From NCBI RefSeq assembly GCF_020297485.1, contig NZ_JAIWZC010000001.1:2728001-2792000 (forward strand): 64,000 nucleotides of DNA. The letters are read 5' to 3'. A program made the translations under genes and the position numbers. This DNA comes from Enterocloster clostridioformis. GTDB taxonomy: Bacteria; Bacillota; Clostridia; Lachnospirales; Lachnospiraceae. Shown here piece by piece: positions 27,317 through 36,399 of the stretch. Below the pieces are notes generated by a model, which ran no database searches, was not told where the DNA came from, and saw only the letters and a list, made by a program, of their open reading frames with translations. Position 1 is the first letter of the stretch. Each line of letters begins with the position of its first letter.

Positions 27317-28663
27317 ATGGTTTTCAGCAGCCTTGTTTTCCTATTTCACTTTCTGCCCCTGTTTTTACTGCTGTACTATATGTGTCCGGCAAAATGGAAA
27401 AACGCCGTTCTGTTTGCCGGAAGCCTTATATTCTACATCTACGGCGTAAAAAATGAGCCCTGGTACTTTTTCTTATTACTGCTGTCCGTCCTGGTAAATT
27501 ACCATATCGGCCTCCTGCTGGGACGGCGCAGATGGCCTGAACGCCGGAAAAAATGGCTGATATTCGGAATCTGCTATAACCTGTTCTGGTTGTTCCTATT
27601 TAAATATTCCGGCTTTTTTGCAGGAAATCTAAATTGGATCCTCCAAAAAATAGGGATTGGATTTTCCATCCGGCTTCCGGATCTTCCACTGCCTGTCGGA
27701 ATCAGCTTTTACACCTTTCAAGCCATCTCCTACCTCGCTGATGTTTACAGAAAAGATGCCTTTCACGAAACTTCCCTTATCAACTACGGCATGTATATCA
27801 CCATGTTTCCACAGCTAATTGCTGGTCCTATCGTCACTTACGCTTCCGTACGTAAGCAAATCCACCGGCGCAGCCATAACCTGAAAAATGCTGAAAGCGG
27901 CTTGCGGGAATTTACGATTGGCCTGGGGCTCAAAGTTCTTCTAGCCAACCAGGTTGGGCGGCTGTGGAGCCAGGTAGGCGCCATTGGCTATGAGAGTATT
28001 TCCACTCCCCTTGCCTGGCTGGGCCTGGCCGCATTCAGCTTTCAGATTTACTTTGATTTTTATGGCTACTCCCTGATGGCAAAGGGACTTGGACAATTGA
28101 TGGGATTTTCTCTGCCGGATAATTTCAACTATCCGTATCTGTCCCTGTCCATGACCGAATTCTGGCGTAGATGGCACATGACCCTGGGCGGTTGGTTCCG
28201 GGACTACATCTACATCCCACTGGGCGGCAGTCGCTGCGGCAAAGGCGCAACGATTCGCAATATGCTAGTGGTCTGGCTGCTGACCGGATTCTGGCACGGG
28301 GCAAGCTGGAATTTTATCCTATGGGGAAGTGTCATTTTCCTGCTCATGTTCATCGAGAAGATGGGGCTGAAACATCTACTGGACGGCTGTCCCCTAATCG
28401 GGCATCTCTATATGATGATGGTCATCCCACTGACCTGGCTGAGCTTTGCAGTGACGGATCTGGTGCAAATGAAAATTTATTTTCTGCGCCTGTTCCCCTT
28501 TCTCGCTCCTGAAAAACAGTCTCTTTATTTTGCAGGAGATTTCCTGAAATATGGCCGGATTTACGCGCTGTCCTTGACTCTCAGCCTAATCTTTATGACA
28601 CAGCTGCCTCGTAAACTATACAAACAGTGGAAGCGCTCCTTTCTGACTGCGGTAATCCTACTA

Positions 28664-30032
28664 GTACAGCATTGCCAAAATAATAATGAATAGACGTTGC
28701 TTTTTTATTGTAGTCGGTGCATAATAATTCTATCACTAAAGAATGGATGGGTTATTATGCGAAGGAAAACAATTGATACTATCCCGGTTTTATCTGATGC
28801 CATGAAAAACATATTATCTGCTTTTTCAAAAAGCCGCTCCCTTCCGTCAGGACTGGTCAAAAGAGCCAGCATTGTCCTGCTTGCGTCACAGGGGGAACTC
28901 AACCAGAATATTGCACCACAGGTCGGGCTTCATTATAATAATATTGCCACCTGGCGCAGTCGGTTCCTCGCGGCGCTCCCAGCCTTGCGGAGGATTGAAA
29001 TGGACGACCCGAAAAAGCTTGAAGATGAGATACGGGCAGTCCTGTCCGATAAAAAACGCCCCGGTGCCCCGTCTGTTTTTACGCCGGACCAGATCATGCG
29101 GATCATCGACCTTGCCTGCAGCAGCCCAAATGATTTTGGGTACGAAGTAAGCCAGTGGAGTCTCCCGCTGTTAGTGGCAGAAATTAAAAAGCAGGGGATC
29201 GCTGAACAGATTTCTGAGAAATCTGTCAGCCGTTTTTTAAAAATGAGGTAGATTTACATCCCCACAAAATCCGTTACTGGCTTCATTCTTCGGAAAAGAC
29301 GGAAGCCCCGGAATCTTTTGCGCGGAAAGTAAACGAAATCTGCGGCCTGTACCAGAGTGCCCAGGAACAAAGCCGGGAAGGTGCACACATTGTTTCCACG
29401 GATGAAATGACCGGGGTACAAGCGCTGGAACATAAATATCCTGACAAGCTCCCATTACCCGGCCAGTGCGCCAAAATGGAGTTTGAGTATATCCGCCATG
29501 GCACGACCAGCCTCATCGGGTTCTTTGATGTTGCAACGGGCCGTATGGAAATGCCGTATTTAAACTCCACACGCACAGAAGAGGATTTTGTGGAAGCCGT
29601 GAAAGCATTGGTAGGGACAGACCCGCAAGCCCCATGGACATTTATATGCGATGGCCTAAACACCCATAAATCGGAAGCCCTTGTCCGCTTTGTGGCAGAA
29701 GCCTGTGCCCTTGGCGTGGAACTGGGCAAAAAAGGGAAAACAGGGATCCTTAAAAGTATGGAAAGCCGAGCGGATTTCCTGCATGACCCTTCCCACCGGA
29801 TCCGCTTTGTCTATACTCCGAAACACAGTTCCTGGATGAACCAGATTGAGATATGGTTTGGCATCATTAACCGGAAGCTGCTGAAGCGGAAAAGCTACCT
29901 ATCAATAGAAGAACTGGAAGCAAGCATCCTGCGCTTTATTGAACAATACAATCTTACAGCACACCCATTTAAGTGGACATATGCCGGGATACCATTAGTA
30001 ATTTAATCACTGATATTTAAGCAATGCTGTAC
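28664..30032 (+). mobile_element. IS630-family insertion sequence
   Basis: A 1369-base element bounded by the inverted repeat GTACAGCATTGC / GCAATGCTGTAC and flanked by TA on both sides (28662-28663 and 30033-30034), the TA duplication expected of IS630/mariner elements. It carries two reading frames in the host gene's orientation. Confidence 0.92.
28757..30006 (+). CDS. IS630 transposase made by programmed -1 frameshift
   Basis: The first frame (28757-29251) encodes the HTH region (MRRKTIDTIPVLSDAMKNIL, GLHYNNIATWRSRFLAALPA) and ends at TAG. Just before its end the sequence T-TTT-TTA is a canonical -1 slippery heptamer. After slippage the frame reads NEVDLHPHKIRYWLHSSEKT and continues to 30006 through the DDE core: STDEMTGVQALE (first Asp), FICDGLNTHKS (second Asp) and PKHSSWMNQIEIWFGIINRK (Glu). 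Nothing else is broken, so the enzyme is probably functional. The split into two frames is common in IS630 elements. Confidence 0.88.
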
Positions 30033-30123
30033 TAGCCGTTTTCTGGCTCTGCGTTTACTTTATGAAAATGGGCGCGGACGATCCGTTTTTGTACTTCCGA
30101 TTTTAAATTAGGAGATTACGACT

Positions 30124-31092
30124 ATGAAGAAATACTGGTATACCTCACTTCTGGCCTTCAGCCTTCTTATCTCAGCCATCGCGTCTACGTTGCCCGCCTC
30201 AGTTTACGGCATTGTTACTTCTGCCTTCGTCCGGGTATGCAGCAATGGTCAGGAAACGACTGAAAACATCGACGCAGAGCTTTCTGCCGGAAAATATGAC
30301 CTCCCGGAAACAAGCCAAGCTGAAAATAAACGTCCGCAGGATCCGGCCATCCACGGTACTGCTCCTGTGGTTCCAAAACATTCTGCTCATAAAAACGATT
30401 CCTCAGAAAGCGTTTCCATGGAAGCTTCCTCTTCCGACAGCATAGACGCCACACCGGGACCAGCAACTTCTGCACCGCAAACTCCCGCTGCTACCTCCGT
30501 GGGGCCCGGCTATATCCCCCCAAACCCTGACTTCACCGGCGTCCTGTTCATCGGCGACTCCAGGACTGTGGGGCTTTCCGAATATGGCGATTTAGGAAAC
30601 GCCGAGATTTTTGCCAACTCCGGGATGAGTGTGTTCAACCTGTTTGAATCTACCGTAAGGACCAAAAGCGGCAAAAAACAGGATCTGGAAGAAGTCCTTT
30701 TCCAACAGCAATACCACACCATATATCTGATGCTGGGCATCAACGAACTGGGCTACGATTACAGCAGTATTATCCGGAAATACCGGTCTGTCGTGGACAC
30801 CATCAAGACCCGTCAGCCGAACGCTGTGATTGTGCTGGAAGCCAACCTCCACGTGACTGCCGAAAAGTCCTCCTTCGGCAGTACCTATACCAATGAAAAA
30901 ATTAACCAGATAAACAGTGGCATCAGAGCTATCGCAGAAAACAGCGATTGCTGCTATATCAATGTCAACAGCATTTTCGATGATGAAAACGGCGCTCTGA
31001 AGACCAGCTATTCCACCGATGGCTCCCACCTGCTCGGAAAGTATTACTCTGTCTGGACAGACTGGCTAAAAGGGGAGTCCCCGGATGCCTAA
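30124..31092 (+). CDS. exported SGNH/GDSL hydrolase, partner of the MBOAT protein
   Basis: A 322-residue protein with an N-terminal membrane anchor or signal (YTSLLAFSLLISAIASTLPA), a low-complexity Ser/Pro-rich linker (about 60-130) and a C-terminal SGNH domain. Catalytic blocks are FIGDSRTVG (Ser), the Asn in MLGINELG and DGSHLLG (Asp-x-x-His). Extracytoplasmic SGNH proteins beside MBOAT genes complete O-acetylation of surface polysaccharide (AlgX/AlgJ-, PatB-like roles). It begins 17 bases after the MBOAT stop, so IS630 insertion upstream may reduce its expression. Confidence 0.87.
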   Translation: MKKYWYTSLLAFSLLISAIASTLPASVYGIVTSAFVRVCSNGQETTENIDAELSAGKYDLPETSQAENKRPQDPAIHGTAPVVPKHSAHKNDSSESVSMEASSSDSIDATPGPATSAPQTPAATSVGPGYIPPNPDFTGVLFIGDSRTVGLSEYGDLGNAEIFANSGMSVFNLFESTVRTKSGKKQDLEEVLFQQQYHTIYLMLGINELGYDYSSIIRKYRSVVDTIKTRQPNAVIVLEANLHVTAEKSSFGSTYTNEKINQINSGIRAIAENSDCCYINVNSIFDDENGALKTSYSTDGSHLLGKYYSVWTDWLKGESPDA

Positions 31093-31268
31093 ACCTGTTT
31101 ACCAAAAAGAAAATCTTATGCTGCACTGTAGAAAGCAGAAAAATACAAGGAGCTTCCTGTATACTTTAAAGAGTAAAGGGAATTGACCAAAAAGAATACC
31201 TCAAGTAAATCTAGATTATTACTGACCCGGACAGTTGGTAAAAATCTAAAACACGAGAGGTATCTAAG

Positions 31269-31424
31269 ATGAATGGTAAAGCAAGAAGGACAAAAAAGCA
31301 CGTAGTAACAACAGATTTTGCAACAAATGTTTTATCACAGGAGGAAATCAGGAAGAAAATACAAGTAATCGAACAGGAACTTAAATCTTCTACATGGAGA
31401 GATTTGGAAACGAATGGTAAGTGA
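31269..31424 (+). CDS. small lysine-rich hypothetical protein
   Basis: A 51-residue frame, MNGKARRTKKHVVTTDFATN through LSQEEIRKKIQVIEQELKSS, with an AGAGG site a few bases upstream. It overlaps the next frame by 11 bases. It is not recognised; it looks like a small basic protein of a mobile element. Confidence 0.45.
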   Translation: MNGKARRTKKHVVTTDFATNVLSQEEIRKKIQVIEQELKSSTWRDLETNGK

Positions 31425-31626
31425 AACTCATTATATCAGAGCGATAGATTCCAGAGGAAGGGAAATAAGCAAAGGTGCTTTTGAATTCAGTAACAGTATG
31501 GAAGCCTTTGCAAGTGCCAAAGCATGGATGCTGGAGCTTGCAGCTCAGAATGAGAAGAAACAGGCAGTGTTAGGTCTTGACCAACAGGTCACTACTGGTT
31601 TGTGCGACCCTAAAGGGTCAAATTGA
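31414..31626 (+). pseudogene. small hypothetical protein interrupted by a group II intron end
   Basis: The frame starts MVSETHYIRAIDSRGREISK and contains AFASAKAWMLELAAQNEKKQ. It runs into the 5' end of a group II intron at 31602, so the last eight residues (CDPKGSN region) are intron-encoded. The 3' exon is missing. Function unknown. Confidence 0.45.
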
Positions 31627-31908
31627 ATTGTTGATATACAACTATCCCACTGTCTTGGGATATTCCTACTCATCGGTGCGTATGACCCAAAATGGGATGA
31701 GTGGTGGTGAAAGTCATGAACCAAGACTTTTACAAGACAGCGGACTTCGGTCAGCCACTCCGGTTTATAGAAGTATCCTAAACAGGACAGGTTCAGTTTG
31801 ATTAAGAGGGATAACCCCTTATAAGTCCAGAAATGGTAAGTAACCCGTAAGGGAAACAGAATCCTTATGAGGGAGTAGGATAGTTAGAGAAGCGAATGGA
31901 TGGCGCAG
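31602..31908 (+). mobile_element. 5' fragment of a group II intron
   Basis: The sequence begins GTGCGACCCTAAAGGGTCAA, the conserved GTGCG 5' boundary, with the ACCCT/AGGGT helix. It continues through about 300 bases with features of domain I (GTGGTGAAAGTCATGAACC; GGGATAACCCCTTATAAG; AACCCGTAAGGGAAACAG; GAATCCTTATGAGGG). No reverse-transcriptase frame and no domain V/VI are present before the palindrome at 31909, so the intron has been deleted at its 3' side. Confidence 0.7.
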
Positions 31909-31930
31909 AAAATCCAAAAGTTTGGATTTT
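31909..31930. repeat. second copy of the 22-base palindrome
   Basis: AAAATCCAAAAGTTTGGATTTT differs from the 19164-19185 copy at one central base. It separates the intron remnant from the recombinase remnant. Confidence 0.85.
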
Positions 31931-32116
31931 TTGAGACATAACCTCGCCTCATCCCTGCTGGAGAACGGCGTTCCCCAGCCTGTGATCACACAGACATTGG
32001 GGCATACAGCCCCGGATTCCCTTGAGCCTTACCTGAGGGCGGACTTTGTGCATTTAAAAGAGTGTGCTTTAAGCATAGAAGCTTTCCCGCTGGCGAAGGA
32101 GGTGTTTTCCTTATGA
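31919..32116 (+). pseudogene. C-terminal fragment of a triad tyrosine recombinase
   Basis: The frame reads LDFLRHNLASSLLENGVPQP, then VITQTLGHTAPDSLEPYLRA and stops at 32116. It holds the RH and GH boxes; the nucleophile position is SLEPYLRAD. The N-terminal half is missing at the palindrome, as in the 19177 fragment. Its stop overlaps the start of the next recombinase frame (32113). Confidence 0.75.
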
Positions 32117-32385
32117 AAGAGTTCTGCTCCTTCCTCGCCCCACAGATACATCATTTTATCCGGTACCGGCAGGCGTCACAGCGCTGGAATGACTCTTCCT
32201 ATGAGGAGAACCTGATGCTGTTTGACCGTTTCTGCCATGAAAACTATCCGGGGGATACCGTGCTGTCCCGGGAAATGGTTGATGGCTGGTGCCACCAGAG
32301 GGACACGGAAACAAACAATTCCTGCCGGTCGAGGATTTATGTGGTGGATAGCTTCGTTCGCTTTTTGAACAGCCGCGGGCTGCGC
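32113..32385 (+). pseudogene. N-terminal fragment of the next triad recombinase
   Basis: ATG 32113 follows GGAGGTGTTTTCCTT. The frame reads MKEFCSFLAPQIHHFIRYRQ, then YEENLMLFDRFCHENYP and IYVVDSFVRFLNSRGL, a core-binding domain. Homology stops near 32385, where GC-rich sequence of an oppositely oriented kinase gene begins. This is a sharp recombination junction. Confidence 0.75.
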
Positions 32386-32771
32386 GGACCAGATGGTCTG
32401 GCAGGTCATGGGGTAGATGGCCCGCTCTCGGCAAAACGCCGGCAGTACTCCGCAGCCCGACTGTCCGTGGACACGATGCAGTTACAGGTCGGCTCCCCCT
32501 TCCCGTCCACCAGGCAGAGGCCGTTGCCGTAACCAGTCAGACCCACGGCCCGGATTTAGCTTTCGGATATGCCCGCCTTCTCAATGGCCTCCCGGATGGC
32601 GTCCGCGTTGGCCTCCCACACCTGGAGGGTATCCCGCTCCGTGTAACCCGGCGCCGACACCGAGATGGGCAGGCGGCGTCCGACAACCACGCTCGCCTTC
32701 CCGTCCAGGCCCAATATGGCGCACTTGATCTCCGACCCGCCGTTGTCAATCCCCATAAGATACTGGTTCAT
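32385..32771 (-). pseudogene. FGGY-family sugar kinase, N-terminal remnant
   Basis: From ATG 32771 the frame reads MNQYLMGIDNGGSEIKCAIL, with the phosphate-1 loop GIDNGGSEIK, then AIREAIEKAGISES and a TAA. The same frame continues IRAVGLTGYGNGLCLVDGKG to another stop. A last piece (IYPMTCQTIWSAQPAA) is in a shifted frame. The C-terminal domain is lost at the junction with the recombinase. It was probably the last gene of the fructosamine operon. Confidence 0.8.
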
Positions 32772-32824
32772 ATATTTCTACTTTTCACCGCAAAGGGATC
32801 ATTGCCGTGAATCCCGGCGATGGA

Positions 32825-33655
32825 TTACAGGGTCTCGCGGAACTTGAACACCACGTCCATGAACTCCTTCACGCGGTTGACATCCACCCGCACGTTCTCC
32901 AGCTTGTCGTTCTCCAGCTTTCCGCCTTCCTTAAAATATGTACCCACCACAGCCGCATCCGCAGTGGTCAGCTTGCGCTCGATGGTGTCCGGGCGGCAGC
33001 CGGTGTTGCACAGCACCACCACGTCCGGAGCTCCCGACTTCACGCTGGCGATCAGTTCGTCGTCCACGTCCTGGCCGGCCGCGTTGGCGGAGATGCACAG
33101 CCCGTCCGGGTGAGCCTTGAAAATCGTGGATTTGGCAATGTCCACCAGGGGTCTGGTGTCCATGCTGCGGTCGGACTCGGGGTTGATGAAGTAGAGCATC
33201 TTTAGGTCATCCAGGTACAGCGCTGCCTTGCGGCGCAGCAGGCTGGAGAAATCGTTGTTGTAGAAGCCGCCGTCGCCCACGTACACGCCGGAGAAGGTTC
33301 CGCGGATGAACTTGGCATCCACTGCCGCCGCCAGCTCGATACTCGCCTGGCCGTCGGAGATGCAGTCCACGCCGTAGGGCACGCGGATCTCGGATTTCAG
33401 CTCGCCGATCACGCGGGCCATGGCGGCCGGGGTGATGAAGCTCATGTGGCGCTCGTAGGGCAGGCTGAACTCGTTGCTGAACATGATTCCGTCCACTCCG
33501 CCCTCCTGCAGCGCGTGTAAGTCCGCTCTGGCGTGCTCCACCACCCGCTCCATGGTGTCGCCGTAGTGGAAACGGGGATCGCCCGGCAGGGGATCCAAGT
33601 GCAGCATGGTGATAATCGGTTTCTTAACCCCAAACATTTTTTCAGTCCAAAGCAT
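32825..33655 (-). CDS. BtpA/SgcQ-family TIM-barrel protein
   Basis: About 276 residues. It contains KKPIITMLHLDPLPGDPRFH, VDGIMFSNEFSLPY, RGTFSGVYVGDGGFYNNDFS and LCISANAAGQDVDDELIASV, typical of the BtpA family. Members occur in sugar-catabolic operons such as sgc and frl-like clusters, but their reaction is unproven. AAGGAG lies 8 bases before ATG 33655; longer starts extend into the intergenic space. It follows the SIS deglycase gene and belongs to the same leftward transcript. Confidence 0.82.
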   Translation of the reverse strand: MLWTEKMFGVKKPIITMLHLDPLPGDPRFHYGDTMERVVEHARADLHALQEGGVDGIMFSNEFSLPYERHMSFITPAAMARVIGELKSEIRVPYGVDCISDGQASIELAAAVDAKFIRGTFSGVYVGDGGFYNNDFSSLLRRKAALYLDDLKMLYFINPESDRSMDTRPLVDIAKSTIFKAHPDGLCISANAAGQDVDDELIASVKSGAPDVVVLCNTGCRPDTIERKLTTADAAVVGTYFKEGGKLENDKLENVRVDVNRVKEFMDVVFKFRETL

Positions 33656-33776
33656 AGTCATATTCTCCTTATTTCCCCAATTTTTTCGAAATTCCGGTAA
33701 AACGAAAGCGGGAGAGTCAAAGGCATGCACTTCCCGCTTTTCGCTTTTCATTTACGATTCGCTATATCGTTTTTAA

Positions 33777-34790
33777 TCAATAATCCAGCTGACGGTAGTA
33801 GCGGCGGATCTCCAGCGGGTGGCACAGCTCTGCTTCCATATGAGCGTCCACGCGGTTGTTCACTGCGTGCATCACCAGGTGGGAGATGGAACCTCTGAAC
33901 GCCTCGCTGATTCCCTTTAACTCGTAGTCCTTGGTATCGATAATGTTGTAGTTCTTGCAGATTCTGGGCAGGAAGTTCTTCACGCGCTCCGCCAGGGGAC
34001 GCTGCTCATCTTCGCCGATAAACAGGGTAACCGGTGTCTCGGCCTCCACGATCTCCAGCATGCCGTGAAAGAATTCCGGACAGGTGATGGATTTGGTGCG
34101 GATCCACATCTGTTCCTCCCAGTAGCACATGGCGTAGGAATAGGTGGCTCCCCACTGGTTGCCGCTGCCCACAAAGTAGTGGGGCATATCCGGGTGGGCC
34201 TTGACATACTCGTATTTCTTTCTGGCAAACTCAGCCGCCCACTCATCGGCTTCCTTCTCCACATCCACCAGGTCCTGGGCCAGATGGGCTTCCATCTCCG
34301 CGTTATACTGGTCGTACTCCGGGAACTCGCCGTTGTTGTACATCAGGCGGTTGGCCACCATGTAGAACTTCAGCTGCTCGTTCATGGGATAGGAGATGCA
34401 CCAGTCGCACTGTTTCACCATGGGGGCATCGGGCTTGTCGATGAAGCCGAACACCTTGGCCCCGATCTCGTGGGCCTTGTCAACGGCCTTCACCATCTCA
34501 GCGGTGCTGCCCGTCACGGAGGAAAAGATCACGATGGAGTCCTTGGTAAAGCGTTTGTTGCCGGTGGTCAGAAATTCCGACGCGTTCTCCACGTATACCG
34601 GAATGGAGCTGCTGCCCCGCATGTAGACCTCAACCTGCATGCTGGAAGCCCAGGTTCCGCCGATGCCAATGAAAAAGATTCCGTCGAACCCGCGGTTCTG
34701 GATCTCATCCACCACCTTCTCGATCTCCGGTCTCAGCGCCAAAGCGCCGTTAACACTGTCAATCTGTTTCTGCTCGTCAAATTTTAACAT
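33777..34790 (-). CDS. frlB: SIS-domain fructosamine-6-phosphate deglycase (FrlB-like)
   Basis: A 337-residue protein, close to the 340 of E. coli FrlB, with two SIS domains: GIFFIGIGGTWASSMQVEVY and SIVIFSSVTGSTAEMVKAVD in the first, and HYFVGSGNQWGATYSYAMCY with ITCPEFFHGMLEIVEAET in the second. FrlB-type enzymes split fructoselysine-6-phosphate into glucose-6-phosphate and lysine; relatives act on glucoselysine- or fructose-asparagine-phosphate. The E and H of PEFFHG match the catalytic region of deglycases. The start at 34790 is behind GGAAGGAAG. Flanking kinase, transporter and epimerase genes make the assignment strong; the exact amine is uncertain. Confidence 0.85.
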   Translation of the reverse strand: MLKFDEQKQIDSVNGALALRPEIEKVVDEIQNRGFDGIFFIGIGGTWASSMQVEVYMRGSSSIPVYVENASEFLTTGNKRFTKDSIVIFSSVTGSTAEMVKAVDKAHEIGAKVFGFIDKPDAPMVKQCDWCISYPMNEQLKFYMVANRLMYNNGEFPEYDQYNAEMEAHLAQDLVDVEKEADEWAAEFARKKYEYVKAHPDMPHYFVGSGNQWGATYSYAMCYWEEQMWIRTKSITCPEFFHGMLEIVEAETPVTLFIGEDEQRPLAERVKNFLPRICKNYNIIDTKDYELKGISEAFRGSISHLVMHAVNNRVDAHMEAELCHPLEIRRYYRQLDY

Positions 34791-34809
34791 CACTAATTGC
34801 TTCCTTCCT

Positions 34810-35538
34810 CTATTTATGAAAATGTACCGTAAAGTTGCATTTGTCCCCCCGCGTATAGGACTTGGAATATTCAATCACGCGGTTGTGGTCGTCGTACGTG
34901 GTACAGCCAAACAAAAAAACCGTCTGTTCCTTGTTGATATTGATCAGCCGGGCATCGGACTGGGTCAGCTGGACCAGGTCCAGGGTCTGCCAGGCCCGCA
35001 CGGGGTTGATGCCGTAAAATTTGTAGATCTCGTACATGCTGAACACGGACAGGTCGATGCCCTCCATCTTGGGGACCAGGTTGTAGGGGATGTAGATCTC
35101 CTCGATGGCGATGGGTTCATCGTCCGCATAGTCCAGCCGTCTGATATAGTACAGCATATCCTCCGGGGCGATGCCAAAGATCGCCGCGTACTTCTCTCCG
35201 GCTCTGCGCTGGCCTTTTGACAGGGTTTTCCTCCAGGTTTCCACATTCTTCGCATTCATGGTCTGTGTGAACCCGCCCAGCACCTCTAAGTCGCGCTCGA
35301 TCTGCGCCACCACGTAAACGCCCTTGCCCTGCACACGCTTCAACAGACCCTCGTTCACCAGGGCGTCGATGGCGCTGCGCACGGTCAGACGGTTGATTCC
35401 GTATGTGCTGGCCAATACATTCTCCGAGGGGATCGCCGTTCCGGGCGCATACTCCCCGTCCTCAATTTTTGAGCGCACCACCTCTCTGAGCTGCAGATAG
35501 ATCGGTGCATTGTAGGAAACCTCTGCCGTTTTTGCCAA
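34810..35538 (-). CDS. GntR/HutC-family repressor (UTRA domain)
   Basis: 242 residues: N-terminal winged HTH (IPSENVLASTYGINRLTVRS, AIDALVNEGLLKRVQGKGVY) and a C-terminal UTRA ligand domain (YIRRLDYADDEPIAIEEIYI). It starts with TTG 35538, 8 bases after AAAGGAGG. Embedded between the frlD- and frlB-like genes, it probably senses a phosphorylated Amadori intermediate and controls this operon. Confidence 0.9.
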   Translation of the reverse strand: MAKTAEVSYNAPIYLQLREVVRSKIEDGEYAPGTAIPSENVLASTYGINRLTVRSAIDALVNEGLLKRVQGKGVYVVAQIERDLEVLGGFTQTMNAKNVETWRKTLSKGQRRAGEKYAAIFGIAPEDMLYYIRRLDYADDEPIAIEEIYIPYNLVPKMEGIDLSVFSMYEIYKFYGINPVRAWQTLDLVQLTQSDARLININKEQTVFLFGCTTYDDHNRVIEYSKSYTRGDKCNFTVHFHK

Positions 35539-35561
35539 CGCAATAACCTCCTTTACGCTTC

Positions 35562-36347
35562 TTACCAGGCGCCGTTGTACTCCAGCGTCACGCTGGAATT
35601 AGTCGCGCCCATTTTCATACACTCCTCAACCGGTTTTTCCTCTAAAATACCTTTCAGAAACCCGGCGATAAAGCTGTCTCCAGCCCCCATGGTATCCACC
35701 ACATTGCAGGGGATGATGCCAAAGGTGGTGTATGTCTCGCCGTTGTAGGCAATGCTACCCTTGTCGCCCAGGGTGGTGATCACCAGCTTGGGCCCTCTGG
35801 CCTTGATCTGTTTCATGGTCTCGCGCAGCTCAGGGGTGTCGCCGTCGTCCGTGGCAAAGAACAGGTAATCCACGGAGGGGATTGCGGTAACCGCCGCCGG
35901 ATCGTCCGGGCGGGTAGCCGCGTCAAAGGCCACCTTCACGCCTCTGGCCTTGATCTTCGCCAGGTCGTCGTGAACATTCCCCCAGAGGCCGGTCACCACC
36001 ATATCATGGCTGCAGAGGAAATCGATCTCCTCCTCCGTGAGCTTGAAGTCCGCCAAAACGCCTTCCTCGTACTCGCCGAACACGCGCTCTCCGTCAACCA
36101 GCTCCACATGGGTGATCGCCGTGCTGCCTTCCATAAAGCGGATGTGGGAGACGTCAACGCCCTTTTCCGCAATTTTTTCCTTCATCAGTTTTCCGTACTG
36201 GTCGGTTCCGACCACTCCCGTGTAGGAGGATTCTTCCCCCAGCCGCACAAAGTACACGGCCACATTGACGGGGTTTCCGCCGGGATATGCTTTTCCGATA
36301 TTTTCGTATACGTCCATACAGTTATCGCCAACTGCAGCTAACTTCAT
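35562..36347 (-). CDS. frlD: PfkB-family fructoselysine 6-kinase (FrlD-like)
   Basis: A 261-residue kinase, the same length as E. coli FrlD, with matching start (KLAAVGDNCMDVY), PGGNPVNVAVY, the GERVFGEYEEGVLADF segment and the ATP/catalytic motif DTMGAGDSFIAGFLKGILEE, ending in YNGAW as FrlD ends in YHGAW. It phosphorylates imported fructosamine at carbon 6 for the SIS deglycase. AGGGAGG precedes ATG 36347. Confidence 0.87.
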   Translation of the reverse strand: MKLAAVGDNCMDVYENIGKAYPGGNPVNVAVYFVRLGEESSYTGVVGTDQYGKLMKEKIAEKGVDVSHIRFMEGSTAITHVELVDGERVFGEYEEGVLADFKLTEEEIDFLCSHDMVVTGLWGNVHDDLAKIKARGVKVAFDAATRPDDPAAVTAIPSVDYLFFATDDGDTPELRETMKQIKARGPKLVITTLGDKGSIAYNGETYTTFGIIPCNVVDTMGAGDSFIAGFLKGILEEKPVEECMKMGATNSSVTLEYNGAW

Positions 36348-36399
36348 GTTTATACCTCCCTAATTCCGCTCTGCCGTACAGCGCGGCTGCGCTGCCATC

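Larger units (their letters stand above)
27317..30106 (+). pseudogene. MBOAT membrane O-acyltransferase (AlgI/DltB-like), interrupted by IS630
   Basis: From 27317 the frame encodes a multi-pass membrane protein with MBOAT hallmarks: PVGISFYTFQAISYLADVYR, EFWRRWHMTLGGWFRDYIYI and the catalytic His in TGFWHGASWNFILWG. It breaks at 28663 where an IS630 element enters. The missing end lies after the element: joining 28663 to 30035 restores VILLAVFWLCVYFMKMGADD and a stop at 30106, for a total near 474 residues. Relatives transfer acetyl groups across the membrane onto exopolysaccharide or teichoic acid together with an SGNH partner, which here is the next gene. The conserved core is upstream of the insertion, so a truncated product missing only the last helix could still be made. 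Confidence 0.9.

Noticed and set aside
34065..34787. 240-codon plus-strand frame
   Set aside because: Antisense to the SIS deglycase; composition typical of GC-rich shadow frames.
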